Assembly (NCBI GenBank): GCA_946480825.1
Contig: CAMLLG010000025.1
Span: 1-52,642, forward strand
DNA: 52,642 nucleotides
Reading direction: 5' to 3'
DNA from: an uncultured Lysobacteraceae bacterium
Lineage (GTDB): Bacteria > Pseudomonadota > Gammaproteobacteria > Xanthomonadales > Xanthomonadaceae
Of the stretch, positions 37,382-44,984 are shown in pieces (the first letter of the stretch is position 1; each line of letters begins with the position of its first letter). The notes beneath the pieces are model-generated. The model saw only the letters and a program-made list of their open reading frames with translations. It ran no database searches and had not been told where the DNA came from. The translations under genes and the position numbers were made by a program.

Positions 37382-37493
37382 GATCGACAGGAGGCTCGCG
37401 ACGGCGCCCGGCATCGCAAGCCACCGGGCATGGAAAGGATTCCGGTGGCCCACGGCCGCCGACAGTACGGCATGGCCTGTCGTCAGAGGTGGC

Positions 37494-39080
37494 ATGGACG
37501 CGATACCGATCCGCGAAACCCAGGACCAGGACGATCTGGTCTGTCACTGCGCGGGCATCGGCCGCGCGCGGATCAAGGCCGCGATCGCGACGGCACCGGC
37601 GTCCACGCTCGAATCGCTCGGCACTCAGCTCGGCTGCGGCGTGCATTGCGGCTGCTGCCGGCCGCTGGTGCAGGAAATGCTCGGCGAATCGCCGTGGTAC
37701 GAGGTCGCGAACGCGAGCCGCACCCGGCTCACCGATGGCCTGCTCCCGCAGCGCGACATCATCCAGCTGGATCTGCAGTTGGTCGGATTCCCCCCGTATC
37801 CGCAGGCGAAGCCGGCGCAGCACGTGGTGCTGCAGGCCTGGATCGACGACGCCTGGGTGACGCGTACCTACACGGTGGTGAAGCAGTCCGAAGACGGCAA
37901 CACCGTGAGCATCGCGATGCGGCGCCTGCCCTACGGCGAACTGACGACGCGCCTGCTCGACGCCGACGAAACCATCTTCGCGGCCATTCCGATGCGCATC
38001 GCGGTGCCGGCCGGCGAAGCCGATCCCGGCGACGGCCGGCCGGTGGTGTGCTTCGTGGCCGGCGTCGGCGTGACCCTCGCGCTGTCGCTGTTGAACGGGC
38101 GCCCCCCCGGGCACATGCTGCACGTGGACTACAGCGCCTCGCACCGCGGCGACATGGTCTACGCCGATCGCATCGAGGCGTCGGCATCGGGCAGCCGCGA
38201 AGTGAGCTGTTTCCTGCGTGCGGAGGATGTGGATGGGCGCATCGACGACGAGGACATCCTGCAGACCGTGCAGGAATTCCCGGGCGCGCGCTTCTACGTC
38301 TGCGGGCCGCAGGGCTATACGGGCAGCGTCGTCGACGGCCTGCGCAAGGCGGGCGTGCCCGAGGCCGATGTGCGAGTGGAAGCGTTCTTCCTGAGATCGC
38401 ACGCCAAACCGCGGCGCAGCGTGCGCCGGCTCGCCTATGCCGCCGGGTTGGCGATCGCATTCCTGCCGTTGCTGCTGCTGGCGCCGGCGCTGGCGAAGTT
38501 CGTGCCGAACGCGGCGCACAATCCGGGGCACGAGGATCTGGCCTGCAGCGACTGCCATCGCGAAGCGCCGGGCACGATGCGACAGCAACTGCAGGCGAAG
38601 GCGAAGCACCTGGTGGGTCTGCGCGACGGCGACACCGATTTCGGAATGCGTGCGGTCGGCAACGCCGCCTGCATCGAGTGCCACGACAACCCCGACGACC
38701 GCCATCCCGCCCATCGTTTCCTCGAACCGCGTTTCGAGGCCGCGCGGCGCACGCTCGCCCCCGAGCAGTGCGTGAGCTGTCATCGCGAACATACCGGCAG
38801 CCGCGTGAGCCAGACCGACAGCGGCTTCTGCGCGGCGTGCCACGGCGATACGCAGGTGAAGGACGATCCCGCCACGCCGACCCATGCCGAGCTGTTCCGC
38901 GAAAAACGCTGGGACACCTGCCTGGCCTGCCACGATTTCCACGGCAACCACGGCCACGACGCGCCCACGGATCTCGACGACGCGCTCGCGCCCGGCGTCG
39001 TCGCCGCCTATCTCAAGCGCGCGGACTCGCCCTACGGCGACACCGTCGTGAAAGCCAAGCCGCCGGAGACCGCACAATGA
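37494..39080 (+). CDS. Transmembrane redox fusion: BFD [2Fe-2S] domain, FAD/NAD reductase, membrane helix, pentaheme cytochrome c
   Basis: 528 aa; an AGAGG box precedes the start. Residues 15-60 match a BFD-like ferredoxin domain: C17-H-C19 and C52-G-C-C55 as [2Fe-2S] ligands. About 90-300 is a ferredoxin-reductase module: the FAD motif RTYT, the NAD(P) phosphate motif CFVAGVGVTLALSLL and the C-terminal YVCGPQGYTGSVV. A positive stretch (RRSVRR) is followed by one membrane helix at about 313-335, then a region with five c-heme motifs: CSDCH (351), CIECH (393), CVSCH (426), CAACH (446), CLACH (476), plus additional His for second ligands. By the positive-inside rule the reductase is cytoplasmic and the hemes periplasmic. 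The stop overlaps the next gene (ATGA). I know each domain family but not this fusion as a named enzyme. Confidence 0.92.
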   Translation: MDAIPIRETQDQDDLVCHCAGIGRARIKAAIATAPASTLESLGTQLGCGVHCGCCRPLVQEMLGESPWYEVANASRTRLTDGLLPQRDIIQLDLQLVGFPPYPQAKPAQHVVLQAWIDDAWVTRTYTVVKQSEDGNTVSIAMRRLPYGELTTRLLDADETIFAAIPMRIAVPAGEADPGDGRPVVCFVAGVGVTLALSLLNGRPPGHMLHVDYSASHRGDMVYADRIEASASGSREVSCFLRAEDVDGRIDDEDILQTVQEFPGARFYVCGPQGYTGSVVDGLRKAGVPEADVRVEAFFLRSHAKPRRSVRRLAYAAGLAIAFLPLLLLAPALAKFVPNAAHNPGHEDLACSDCHREAPGTMRQQLQAKAKHLVGLRDGDTDFGMRAVGNAACIECHDNPDDRHPAHRFLEPRFEAARRTLAPEQCVSCHREHTGSRVSQTDSGFCAACHGDTQVKDDPATPTHAELFREKRWDTCLACHDFHGNHGHDAPTDLDDALAPGVVAAYLKRADSPYGDTVVKAKPPETAQ

Positions 39081-39985
39081 CGCTGCCGAAGATTCCCCGT
39101 TCCGTGCTCGCGCTCGCCGCTCTGGTCGTGGCGGGCATCTATTTTTTCGCGACCGCGCCGGCCGACCTCGACGACGCCAGCGCCGCGCGCGACGTACCGG
39201 TGGAAACGCTGTTCCGTCTGCTGGATGCGGAGAACGCATCGATCCGCGCGATCTACACCGGCGAGATCGTCACGCCCGGGCAGAAGATCGGGCTGGCCTA
39301 TCGCGAAGACTGGAAAGAGCGCGATGTGCATGCCGGGCCGCTGCCGGCGCTGTTGCTGCGCGAGACCGCCAATCGCCTCCAGCAGCGCGTGCCGGAACTG
39401 AACCTGTTTCTCGGCTCGACCTATCCGATCGAGGCCTCGAACATGTTCAAGGGCGCGCAGTCCCGATATTTCGCGAGCATCGAACGGGATCGCAAGCCGC
39501 GGTTTTTTCTCGACGACAGCACCGGCCGTCAAACCGCGATGTTCCCGGATATCGCCTCGGCGCCGGCCTGCGTCACCTGCCACAACGAACATGCGAAGAG
39601 TCCGCGCAAGGACTGGAAACAGGACGACGTGATGGGCGCAACCACCTGGTCCTTCGCGCGCGAAACGCTCTCCACCGATGAAGTGGTCGAAATCCTCGCG
39701 GCGTATCGCGCCTCGGCGATGGACACGTACGAGGCTTATCTGAAGAAGACCGCGCGCTTCGATGCGGCCGAACGTCCGCAATTGGGCGAACGCTGGCCGA
39801 AGGACGGCCTGTATCTGCCCGATGCGCAGACGTTCCGCCGACGGATGGAAGAGCGCAATTCGATCGCCTCGCTGAACCTGCTGCTGCAGGCGCGCGCACC
39901 GGACGGTACGGCGGTCGCCGCGCAGACGCCGGCCGCCGCGGCCGGTCGCGCAGGTGGCCAGGATCAGGCGGACACCGCGCCATGA
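39077..39985 (+). CDS. Membrane-anchored monoheme protein, Tll0287-like (DUF3365 type)
   Basis: 302 aa. One N-terminal membrane helix (about 8-25; SVLALAALVVAGIYFFA) acts as an anchor, and the rest is periplasmic. Residues about 40-195 resemble the Tll0287-like heme domain, ending in the c-heme motif ACVTCHNEHAKSPRKDW (C165-x-x-C-H169), where the CHNxHxxSPKxDW run is typical. The C-terminal part is helical and Ala-rich. It may pass electrons or sense redox state beside the pentaheme domain (inference). It overlaps both neighbours by 4 nt, so the three genes form a coupled operon. Confidence 0.85.
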   Translation: MTLPKIPRSVLALAALVVAGIYFFATAPADLDDASAARDVPVETLFRLLDAENASIRAIYTGEIVTPGQKIGLAYREDWKERDVHAGPLPALLLRETANRLQQRVPELNLFLGSTYPIEASNMFKGAQSRYFASIERDRKPRFFLDDSTGRQTAMFPDIASAPACVTCHNEHAKSPRKDWKQDDVMGATTWSFARETLSTDEVVEILAAYRASAMDTYEAYLKKTARFDAAERPQLGERWPKDGLYLPDAQTFRRRMEERNSIASLNLLLQARAPDGTAVAAQTPAAAAGRAGGQDQADTAP

Positions 39986-40512
39986 GTACGACACTGCCGC
40001 GCAACGCGGCCGCATCGAGAAGCGTCTATCAGACCGCGCTGGTCGCGGCATCGTGGTGCGGCCTGGCCGGCGTCCTGCTCGCCTGCATCGCATGGCTGTG
40101 GGCGCCGAGTCTGGAATCGCTGCTGAGGCTGCAGCGGATCGATGCCTACAAACAGGCCACCGGTTATGTCCTGGTCGGCCTGCTGGGCTTCGATCTGTCG
40201 CTGGCGCTGATCAAACGCCGACTGATCGGCGGGCGCGCGCAGCGCACGCTGCAGCTGGCGCACCGCATCCTCGGACTGACCATGCTGGTGATGCTGGTCC
40301 TGCATGCCGGATTCGCGCATGCCGGCTTCCTGCACGCCACCTTCGCGGTGACCATGCTGGTGGTGGTCGCCGGCGCCGTCTTGAACCTGCTGCCCAGTCA
40401 TCGCCTGGGCACCTGGGGACAATGGACCACGGCCCTGCACATCGCGGCGGGCTGTCTGCTCGCGGCGCTGGCGTTGATGCACCTGTATTTCGTCTACACC
40501 TACGCGACATGA
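39982..40512 (+). CDS. Small membrane protein, predicted di-heme cytochrome b (ferric-reductase-like)
   Basis: 176 aa, with membrane helices near 18-40, 58-77, 93-112, 118-136 and 150-172. Two helices carry His pairs 14 residues apart: His94/His108 (LAHRILGL...LVLHAG) and His153/His167 (ALHIAAG...LMHLYF). That is the spacing of the bis-histidine ligands for two stacked hemes b in cytochrome b and ferric-reductase membrane domains. Further His at 113, 118 and 140 may face the surface. A four-helix bundle with two hemes would carry electrons across the inner membrane from the cytoplasmic reductase to the periplasmic c-hemes (inference). ATGA overlap with the preceding gene; last gene of the operon. 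Confidence 0.85.
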   Translation: MSTTLPRNAAASRSVYQTALVAASWCGLAGVLLACIAWLWAPSLESLLRLQRIDAYKQATGYVLVGLLGFDLSLALIKRRLIGGRAQRTLQLAHRILGLTMLVMLVLHAGFAHAGFLHATFAVTMLVVVAGAVLNLLPSHRLGTWGQWTTALHIAAGCLLAALALMHLYFVYTYAT

Positions 40513-40733
40513 GACGACGCTCACGATACCGCCCTGCCGTCGGCTGAACGCACGTCGACGACGCTGCAGCAAGCGTCATCGCGGCTCGTCACCATCCCCG
40601 GGTCCCGACACGCGCGGCATCCGGAACCCCGCCGTTCCGGCCCGCGAAGACGAAGAACGGAAACGTCGCCATCGTCGGGACCCGAGTCGCGTCATTCCAT
40701 CGATTCATCCCGTCAACGAAAAGGAGTTCCCGC

Positions 40734-41654
40734 ATGCAAGGTCTCATCGGAAAAATCTGTTCCGCACTGCTGGTGGCCGCGGCCGCGGCCGCGCCATCCC
40801 AGGTCTTGGCCCAGTCGTGCACCACGTCGACCGCCTACTACGGCGTGCTGATGCAGGTCGCCGACCTCGACGGCAACGGCAGCCTGGAAGCCGTCTGCAA
40901 CGGCTACAGCGAAATCGCCGTCGTCGCCGGCAACGGCACCGCGACCCGCTACCCGATCTCGAACGTCTATTGGACGCAGTCGGTCATCGACGATATCGAC
41001 GGCACCCCCGGCGCCGAAGTCGTCCTGGGCCAGGCGCCCCATCTCACCGTCATCCGGCACTACTCGCGCACGAAGGTCTCGCAGTACATCGGACCGAACT
41101 TCACCATCGCGGTCGGCGCGGTTGCGGACCTGGACGGTGTGAGCGGAAAGGAAATCCCGCTGGAGAGCGGCAGCAATCTGGTCATCTACGGCAGGAACGC
41201 GATCCTGCGCACGGTCTGGATCACTTCCAACAACAACTGGAAGGTCTGTACCGAGATCGCCAACTGCGCCAGCAACATGAACAGCGCGACCGGTGCGGAA
41301 CTGCTGCTCGCGCTGCCGAGCGAGGTGAAGATCTATTCGATGGCGTCGGGCGGATTGAGCAGCTACTGGATCGGCAATCAGTACGCGACGCTCAGCAACG
41401 GCGTGCGCGACTTCGATGGCGTCGTCGGCAACGACATCGCGATCGCCCGCGCGGACGGCATGCTGCATGTCCTGCGTCCGCAAAGCGGCTATCTGCAGTC
41501 GATCAGCGGCGCCGGCACCTTCGGCAGCTCGTGGACGCTGGTCGGCTACGCGAATCTCGACGGCGTGGCCGGCGACGAGATCCGCATCCGCTCCAACACC
41601 AGCGGCCGCATCTATCGCGTCTACCCGCGCACCGGCTCAGTGGTGGCCGAGTAA
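40734..41654 (+). CDS. Secreted protein with six FG-GAP/VCBS-like repeats
   Basis: 306 aa; a strong AAGGAG box precedes the ATG. Residues 1-26 are a signal peptide (ALLVAAAAAAPSQVLAQ). Six units about 46 residues apart carry a Ca2+-loop-like motif: DLDGNGSLEAV (44), DIDGTPGAEVV (87), DLDGVSGKEI (132), a degenerate SATGAELLL (184), DFDGVVGNDI (226) and NLDGVAGDEI (274). This period fits a propeller of FG-GAP-type blades, with each DxDGxxGxE turn binding Ca2+. Secreted or periplasmic; role unknown, perhaps adhesion or sugar binding. It stands alone after the redox operon, with a strong terminator behind it. Confidence 0.88.
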   Translation: MQGLIGKICSALLVAAAAAAPSQVLAQSCTTSTAYYGVLMQVADLDGNGSLEAVCNGYSEIAVVAGNGTATRYPISNVYWTQSVIDDIDGTPGAEVVLGQAPHLTVIRHYSRTKVSQYIGPNFTIAVGAVADLDGVSGKEIPLESGSNLVIYGRNAILRTVWITSNNNWKVCTEIANCASNMNSATGAELLLALPSEVKIYSMASGGLSSYWIGNQYATLSNGVRDFDGVVGNDIAIARADGMLHVLRPQSGYLQSISGAGTFGSSWTLVGYANLDGVAGDEIRIRSNTSGRIYRVYPRTGSVVAE

Positions 41655-41663
41655 TGTTTCATC

Positions 41664-41688
41664 GCGGGTGCGCGCAACGCGCACCCGC
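41664..41688 (+). terminator. Terminator hairpin after the repeat protein
   Basis: A perfect 11-bp stem GCGGGTGCGCG/CGCGCACCCGC with loop CAA, 9 bases after the stop. A partial second copy (GCGCGCAATGCGCACCCGC) follows at about 41705-41724. Confidence 0.75.
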
Positions 41689-41936
41689 CTTCGACTCTGT
41701 CCCCTGCGCGCAATGCGCACCCGCGTTTCGGTCCTGTGCGGACACCCGCCCGCATATCGGGCTCTGGTCGTCCACGGCGTGAAGTCCACCGCCACGACCC
41801 CGCATCCATACCGTTGATCCTTTCCGGTCCCGGATTCCGCTGATGCTTGCGGAGCCTCTGCGTGCGTCCGCATCACCCACACCCTGTCGCGGCGCGCAGG
41901 CTCCGACATTCCCCCTTCATGCAAGGACTCATTCCG

Positions 41937-43343
41937 ATGACATCACTCGCAAGGATCTTCGCAGCCACGCTGCTGCTGTTCGCCTGCGCCGACGTTTCGG
42001 CGGCCAAGCGCGCGAACTTCGGCGGCACCAACCATTTCCTCTACGCCTACGGCACCACCGACGGCACCAATCCGAACAACACCTGGTATACCCCGGCGAA
42101 CAATCTCAGAACGCCCGTGGGCCAATACCACCTCGCCCCGAAACTGGTGCAGTCGCAGATCCATGCGATGAAGGCCAGCGGCCAGACCGCCTACACCATC
42201 ATCATCCACAACTCGAACATCGGCGACTGCGAATACAACGCCTGCAACGACGGCGTCTACGACGGCGTCTGGGGCGAAGTGATGGACAACACCCGGTACG
42301 CGCTGCGTCCGCAGCATCGCGCGAACCTCAAGGCGATCGTCGGCACCGCGCTGGACGCCGGCTTCCGCCGCATCTACATCCGCTTCGGCTACAACAGCAG
42401 CCCGGAAAGCTGGCCGATGTGGAACGAGACCCGCTACCAGCAGGTCTGGAACTTCATGGTCGACGCCCGCAACGCCGCCCGCGAAGAGGTGAACGCCCGC
42501 GGTCTGTCCGGCCTCTATGCGTCGCCGAAGAACATCCTGATCTTCGATCTCGGCCTGGAATCGGGCGGACTCGGCGGCGGGCAACTGCCGGCATTCATGG
42601 TGCGCCTGTGGCAGGACTACACCTACACCTTCGGCAACGACGATACCCTCGGCTACTCGATCGCATGGGCGCCCGGTCGCTTCAGCGGCCTGAAGAACCT
42701 GCTCGCGGGCACCGGCACCCTGCCGAAAATGTGGGGCGTGGACATCTACGACAACATGTCCACCTATCTCGGGCAGATGTACAACGAGATGGGCCCGCTG
42801 CGGAACCAGCCGATCCACCTGCTCGAAACCTATTTCAACTACACGCCCTCCGCCCAGGGCGCGCAGACCGCGCTCAACCAGCACGAATTCCTGAACATCG
42901 CCGCCTTCAGCCAATGGCCGACGTCGCCCGGCACGATGCATTTCTCGCGCCCCGTCGTCGATTCGCTGACCACCGCCACGACGTTCTCGAACTATCTGTC
43001 GACGATGTTCGGCGTCCGCAGGATGCACATCACCTCGACCAACGCCGACCTCCTCGGCGTGAAGGACATCGACTGCACCACCAAGGCCAGCTTCCCGTGC
43101 AGCGTGGGCCTGCGTTGGGGCAACCCGCCTTCCGGCAGGAAATACGGCGTGTATATCCGCATCCCGGGCGGCACCTCGCTGGTGCATTGCGAAACCGGGG
43201 CCGGCAGCTCGACCGTTTCGTGGATCTCGCTGAATCCGGACTACAAGTTCGACCTCTACGAGATCAACGCGGCATCGTGCAGCCACCCGACCCCGAATGC
43301 GGGCGCGATCCTGCGTGCGACCGCCGAAGCCACGCCGTTCTGA
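41937..43343 (+). CDS. Secreted protein of unknown function, possibly a TIM-barrel hydrolase
   Basis: 468 aa from an ATG with AAGGA 9 bases upstream; an ATG 6 codons earlier would give MQGLIP. Signal peptide 1-22 (IFAATLLLFACADVSA). The middle has alternating hydrophobic strands and helices in the order expected of a TIM barrel: TIIIHNSNIG, FRRIYIRFGYN, NILIFDLGLESGG, LGYSIAWAPGR, WGVDIYDN and IHLLETYFNY, with acidic residues at strand ends (ESG, IYD, LET) that could be catalytic. That resemblance to glycoside hydrolases is inference; I see no family signature. The C-terminal 100 residues are beta-rich with four Cys, likely disulfides. It follows the other secreted protein in the same direction but has its own leader. 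Confidence 0.8.
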   Translation: MTSLARIFAATLLLFACADVSAAKRANFGGTNHFLYAYGTTDGTNPNNTWYTPANNLRTPVGQYHLAPKLVQSQIHAMKASGQTAYTIIIHNSNIGDCEYNACNDGVYDGVWGEVMDNTRYALRPQHRANLKAIVGTALDAGFRRIYIRFGYNSSPESWPMWNETRYQQVWNFMVDARNAAREEVNARGLSGLYASPKNILIFDLGLESGGLGGGQLPAFMVRLWQDYTYTFGNDDTLGYSIAWAPGRFSGLKNLLAGTGTLPKMWGVDIYDNMSTYLGQMYNEMGPLRNQPIHLLETYFNYTPSAQGAQTALNQHEFLNIAAFSQWPTSPGTMHFSRPVVDSLTTATTFSNYLSTMFGVRRMHITSTNADLLGVKDIDCTTKASFPCSVGLRWGNPPSGRKYGVYIRIPGGTSLVHCETGAGSSTVSWISLNPDYKFDLYEINAASCSHPTPNAGAILRATAEATPF

Positions 43344-43374
43344 CATCGCGGTCTCCCGCAAAGCCCCCCATCAG

Positions 43375-43404
43375 CGGCCGTCCCGACAGCGATCGGGGCG
43401 GCCG
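43375..43404 (+). terminator. Imperfect hairpin after the secreted protein
   Basis: CGGCCG-T-CCCGA paired with TCGGG-G-CGGCCG around a CAGCGA loop, about 30 bases past the stop. One mismatch pair and no T-run. Confidence 0.4.
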
Positions 43405-43450
43405 GTCCACCGGCCGCGCCAACGGGCGGCGAGTCTGACAAGATAGGGGG

Positions 43451-44689
43451 ATGGACAAACCCTACGACGCCATTCCTTTCGACATCATCGTCTTCGGCGC
43501 CACCGGCTTCACCGGCCGGCTGGTCGCGGAATATCTCAATGCGACCTACGGCGTCGGCGGCGACGTGCGCTGGGCGATGGCCGGACGCAGCGCCGCCCGG
43601 CTGGCCGAAGTCCGCGACGCGCTCGGCATCGATGCGGCCCTGCCGCTGCTGGTGGCCGACGCCAGCGACGCCGACGCGCTGGCGGCGCTGGTCCGGCAGA
43701 CCCGCGTGGTGCTGACCACGGTCGGCCCGTACCAGACCTACGGCGAACCGCTGATCCACGCCTGCGCCGAAGCCGGCACCGATTACGTCGACCTCTGCGG
43801 CGAGCCGGGCTGGATGGCGAAGATGATCCCCGAACTGCAGGACAAGGCCCGCGCCAGCGGCGCGCGCATCGTGTTCTCCTGCGGCTTCGACTCGATTCCG
43901 TTCGATCTCGGCGTGTCCTATACCCAGCACGAAGCGCAGCAGCGCCTCGGCGCGCCGCTGCAGCGCGTGCATGGCCGGGTGAAAGTCCTCAAGGGCACGT
44001 TCTCGGGCGGCACCGTGGCCAGCATGCTGGCCACGATCGAAGCCACGAAGGATGCGCCGGCGCTGCGCCGCGCGCTGGTCGATCCGTTCGCGCTGACTCC
44101 GGGCTTCAAGGGTGCGCGCCAGCCCAACGATCACGTCGCCGAATACGACACGCTGGCGAAGAGCTGGACCGCACCGTTCGTGATGGCGCTCATCAACACC
44201 AAGAACGTGCATCGCAGTCATGCGCTGCTCGGCCACCCGTGGGGCACCGACTTCGTCTACAGCGAACGGACACTCACCGGAGACGGCCCCGCGGGCGAGA
44301 AGCGGGCCAGAAAGATGCTGCGGCAGACGAAGCTGCAGAACTTCATGCTCGCCTTCGCGCCGACCCGCGCTTTGCTGCGGCGTTTTTCGCTGCCCAAGCC
44401 CGGCGAGGGCCCGAACCGCGAACAACGCGAGAAAGGCCGTCACGAAACCCTGTTCTTCGGCCAGACCGCCGACGGCCGCACGCTCACCGCCAGCGTCGCC
44501 GGCGACCGCGACCCCGGTTACGGCTCAACCAGCAAGATGATCGCCGAAGCCGCGCTCTGCCTCGCCCGCGACATCGACCGCGCGCGCACGCCCGGCGATG
44601 TCTGGACGCCCGCGGCGGCGATGGGGATGACGCTGGTGGCGCGGTTGCAGGCGAAGGCCGGTTTGACATTCAAGATCGTCGACGCCTGA
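43451..44689 (+). CDS. Saccharopine-dehydrogenase-like oxidoreductase (trans-acting enoyl reductase family)
   Basis: 412 aa, cytoplasmic. The Rossmann start FDIIVFGATGFTGRLVAEYL and VLTTVGPYQTYGEPLIHACA, YVDLCGEPGWM and VFSCGFDSIPFDLG match the NADP-dependent family that includes mycobacterial trans-acting enoyl reductases and eukaryotic SCCPDH-like proteins. The likely reaction is NADPH-dependent reduction of a lipid intermediate; the substrate is unknown. The ATG follows GGGGG with almost no spacer, an unusually close ribosome site. A perfect 25-bp inverted REP pair lies 11 bp past the stop and may terminate the transcript. Confidence 0.88.
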   Translation: MDKPYDAIPFDIIVFGATGFTGRLVAEYLNATYGVGGDVRWAMAGRSAARLAEVRDALGIDAALPLLVADASDADALAALVRQTRVVLTTVGPYQTYGEPLIHACAEAGTDYVDLCGEPGWMAKMIPELQDKARASGARIVFSCGFDSIPFDLGVSYTQHEAQQRLGAPLQRVHGRVKVLKGTFSGGTVASMLATIEATKDAPALRRALVDPFALTPGFKGARQPNDHVAEYDTLAKSWTAPFVMALINTKNVHRSHALLGHPWGTDFVYSERTLTGDGPAGEKRARKMLRQTKLQNFMLAFAPTRALLRRFSLPKPGEGPNREQREKGRHETLFFGQTADGRTLTASVAGDRDPGYGSTSKMIAEAALCLARDIDRARTPGDVWTPAAAMGMTLVARLQAKAGLTFKIVDA

Positions 44690-44700
44690 CCTTCTATTCC

Positions 44701-44766
44701 GGTAGAGCGGCCTTCAGGCCGCTGCTCTTCGGTACGAAAAGGCAGCGGCCTGAAGGCCGCTCTACC
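44701..44766. repeat. REP inverted pair, GGTAGAGCGG family, perfect 25-bp arms
   Basis: The left arm at 44701-44725 starts GGTAGAGCGGCCTTCAGG; the right arm at 44742-44766 is its exact reverse complement over all 25 bases, with a 16-nt loop. Each arm also folds on itself (GCGGCC-TTCA-GGCCGC), as REP units with a GTAG head do. Confidence 0.85.
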
Positions 44767-44984
44767 GGGCGCTCCAGCAATTGTGCGCACCATCGCGACG
44801 CGTCCGCATGAGGACATGCCCATCCGGCATACGCATCGCGGAATCACGCGAAAACCCGTGGAATCGTTCGACCCGCGACGAAATGGTCGTTTCCCCGGAT
44901 ATTTCGACCAAAACCGAATTTTCACACACGCGCCGCAGACCCTTCGCATACTCCGCCGAAACACCTGGCTGGAAGGCATCGGGC

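Noticed and set aside
40513..40733. Hairpin CCGGAAC-CCCGCC-GTTCCGG at 40621-40640 as a terminator of the redox operon
   Set aside because: More than 100 bases from the stop and no T-run; too weak to call.
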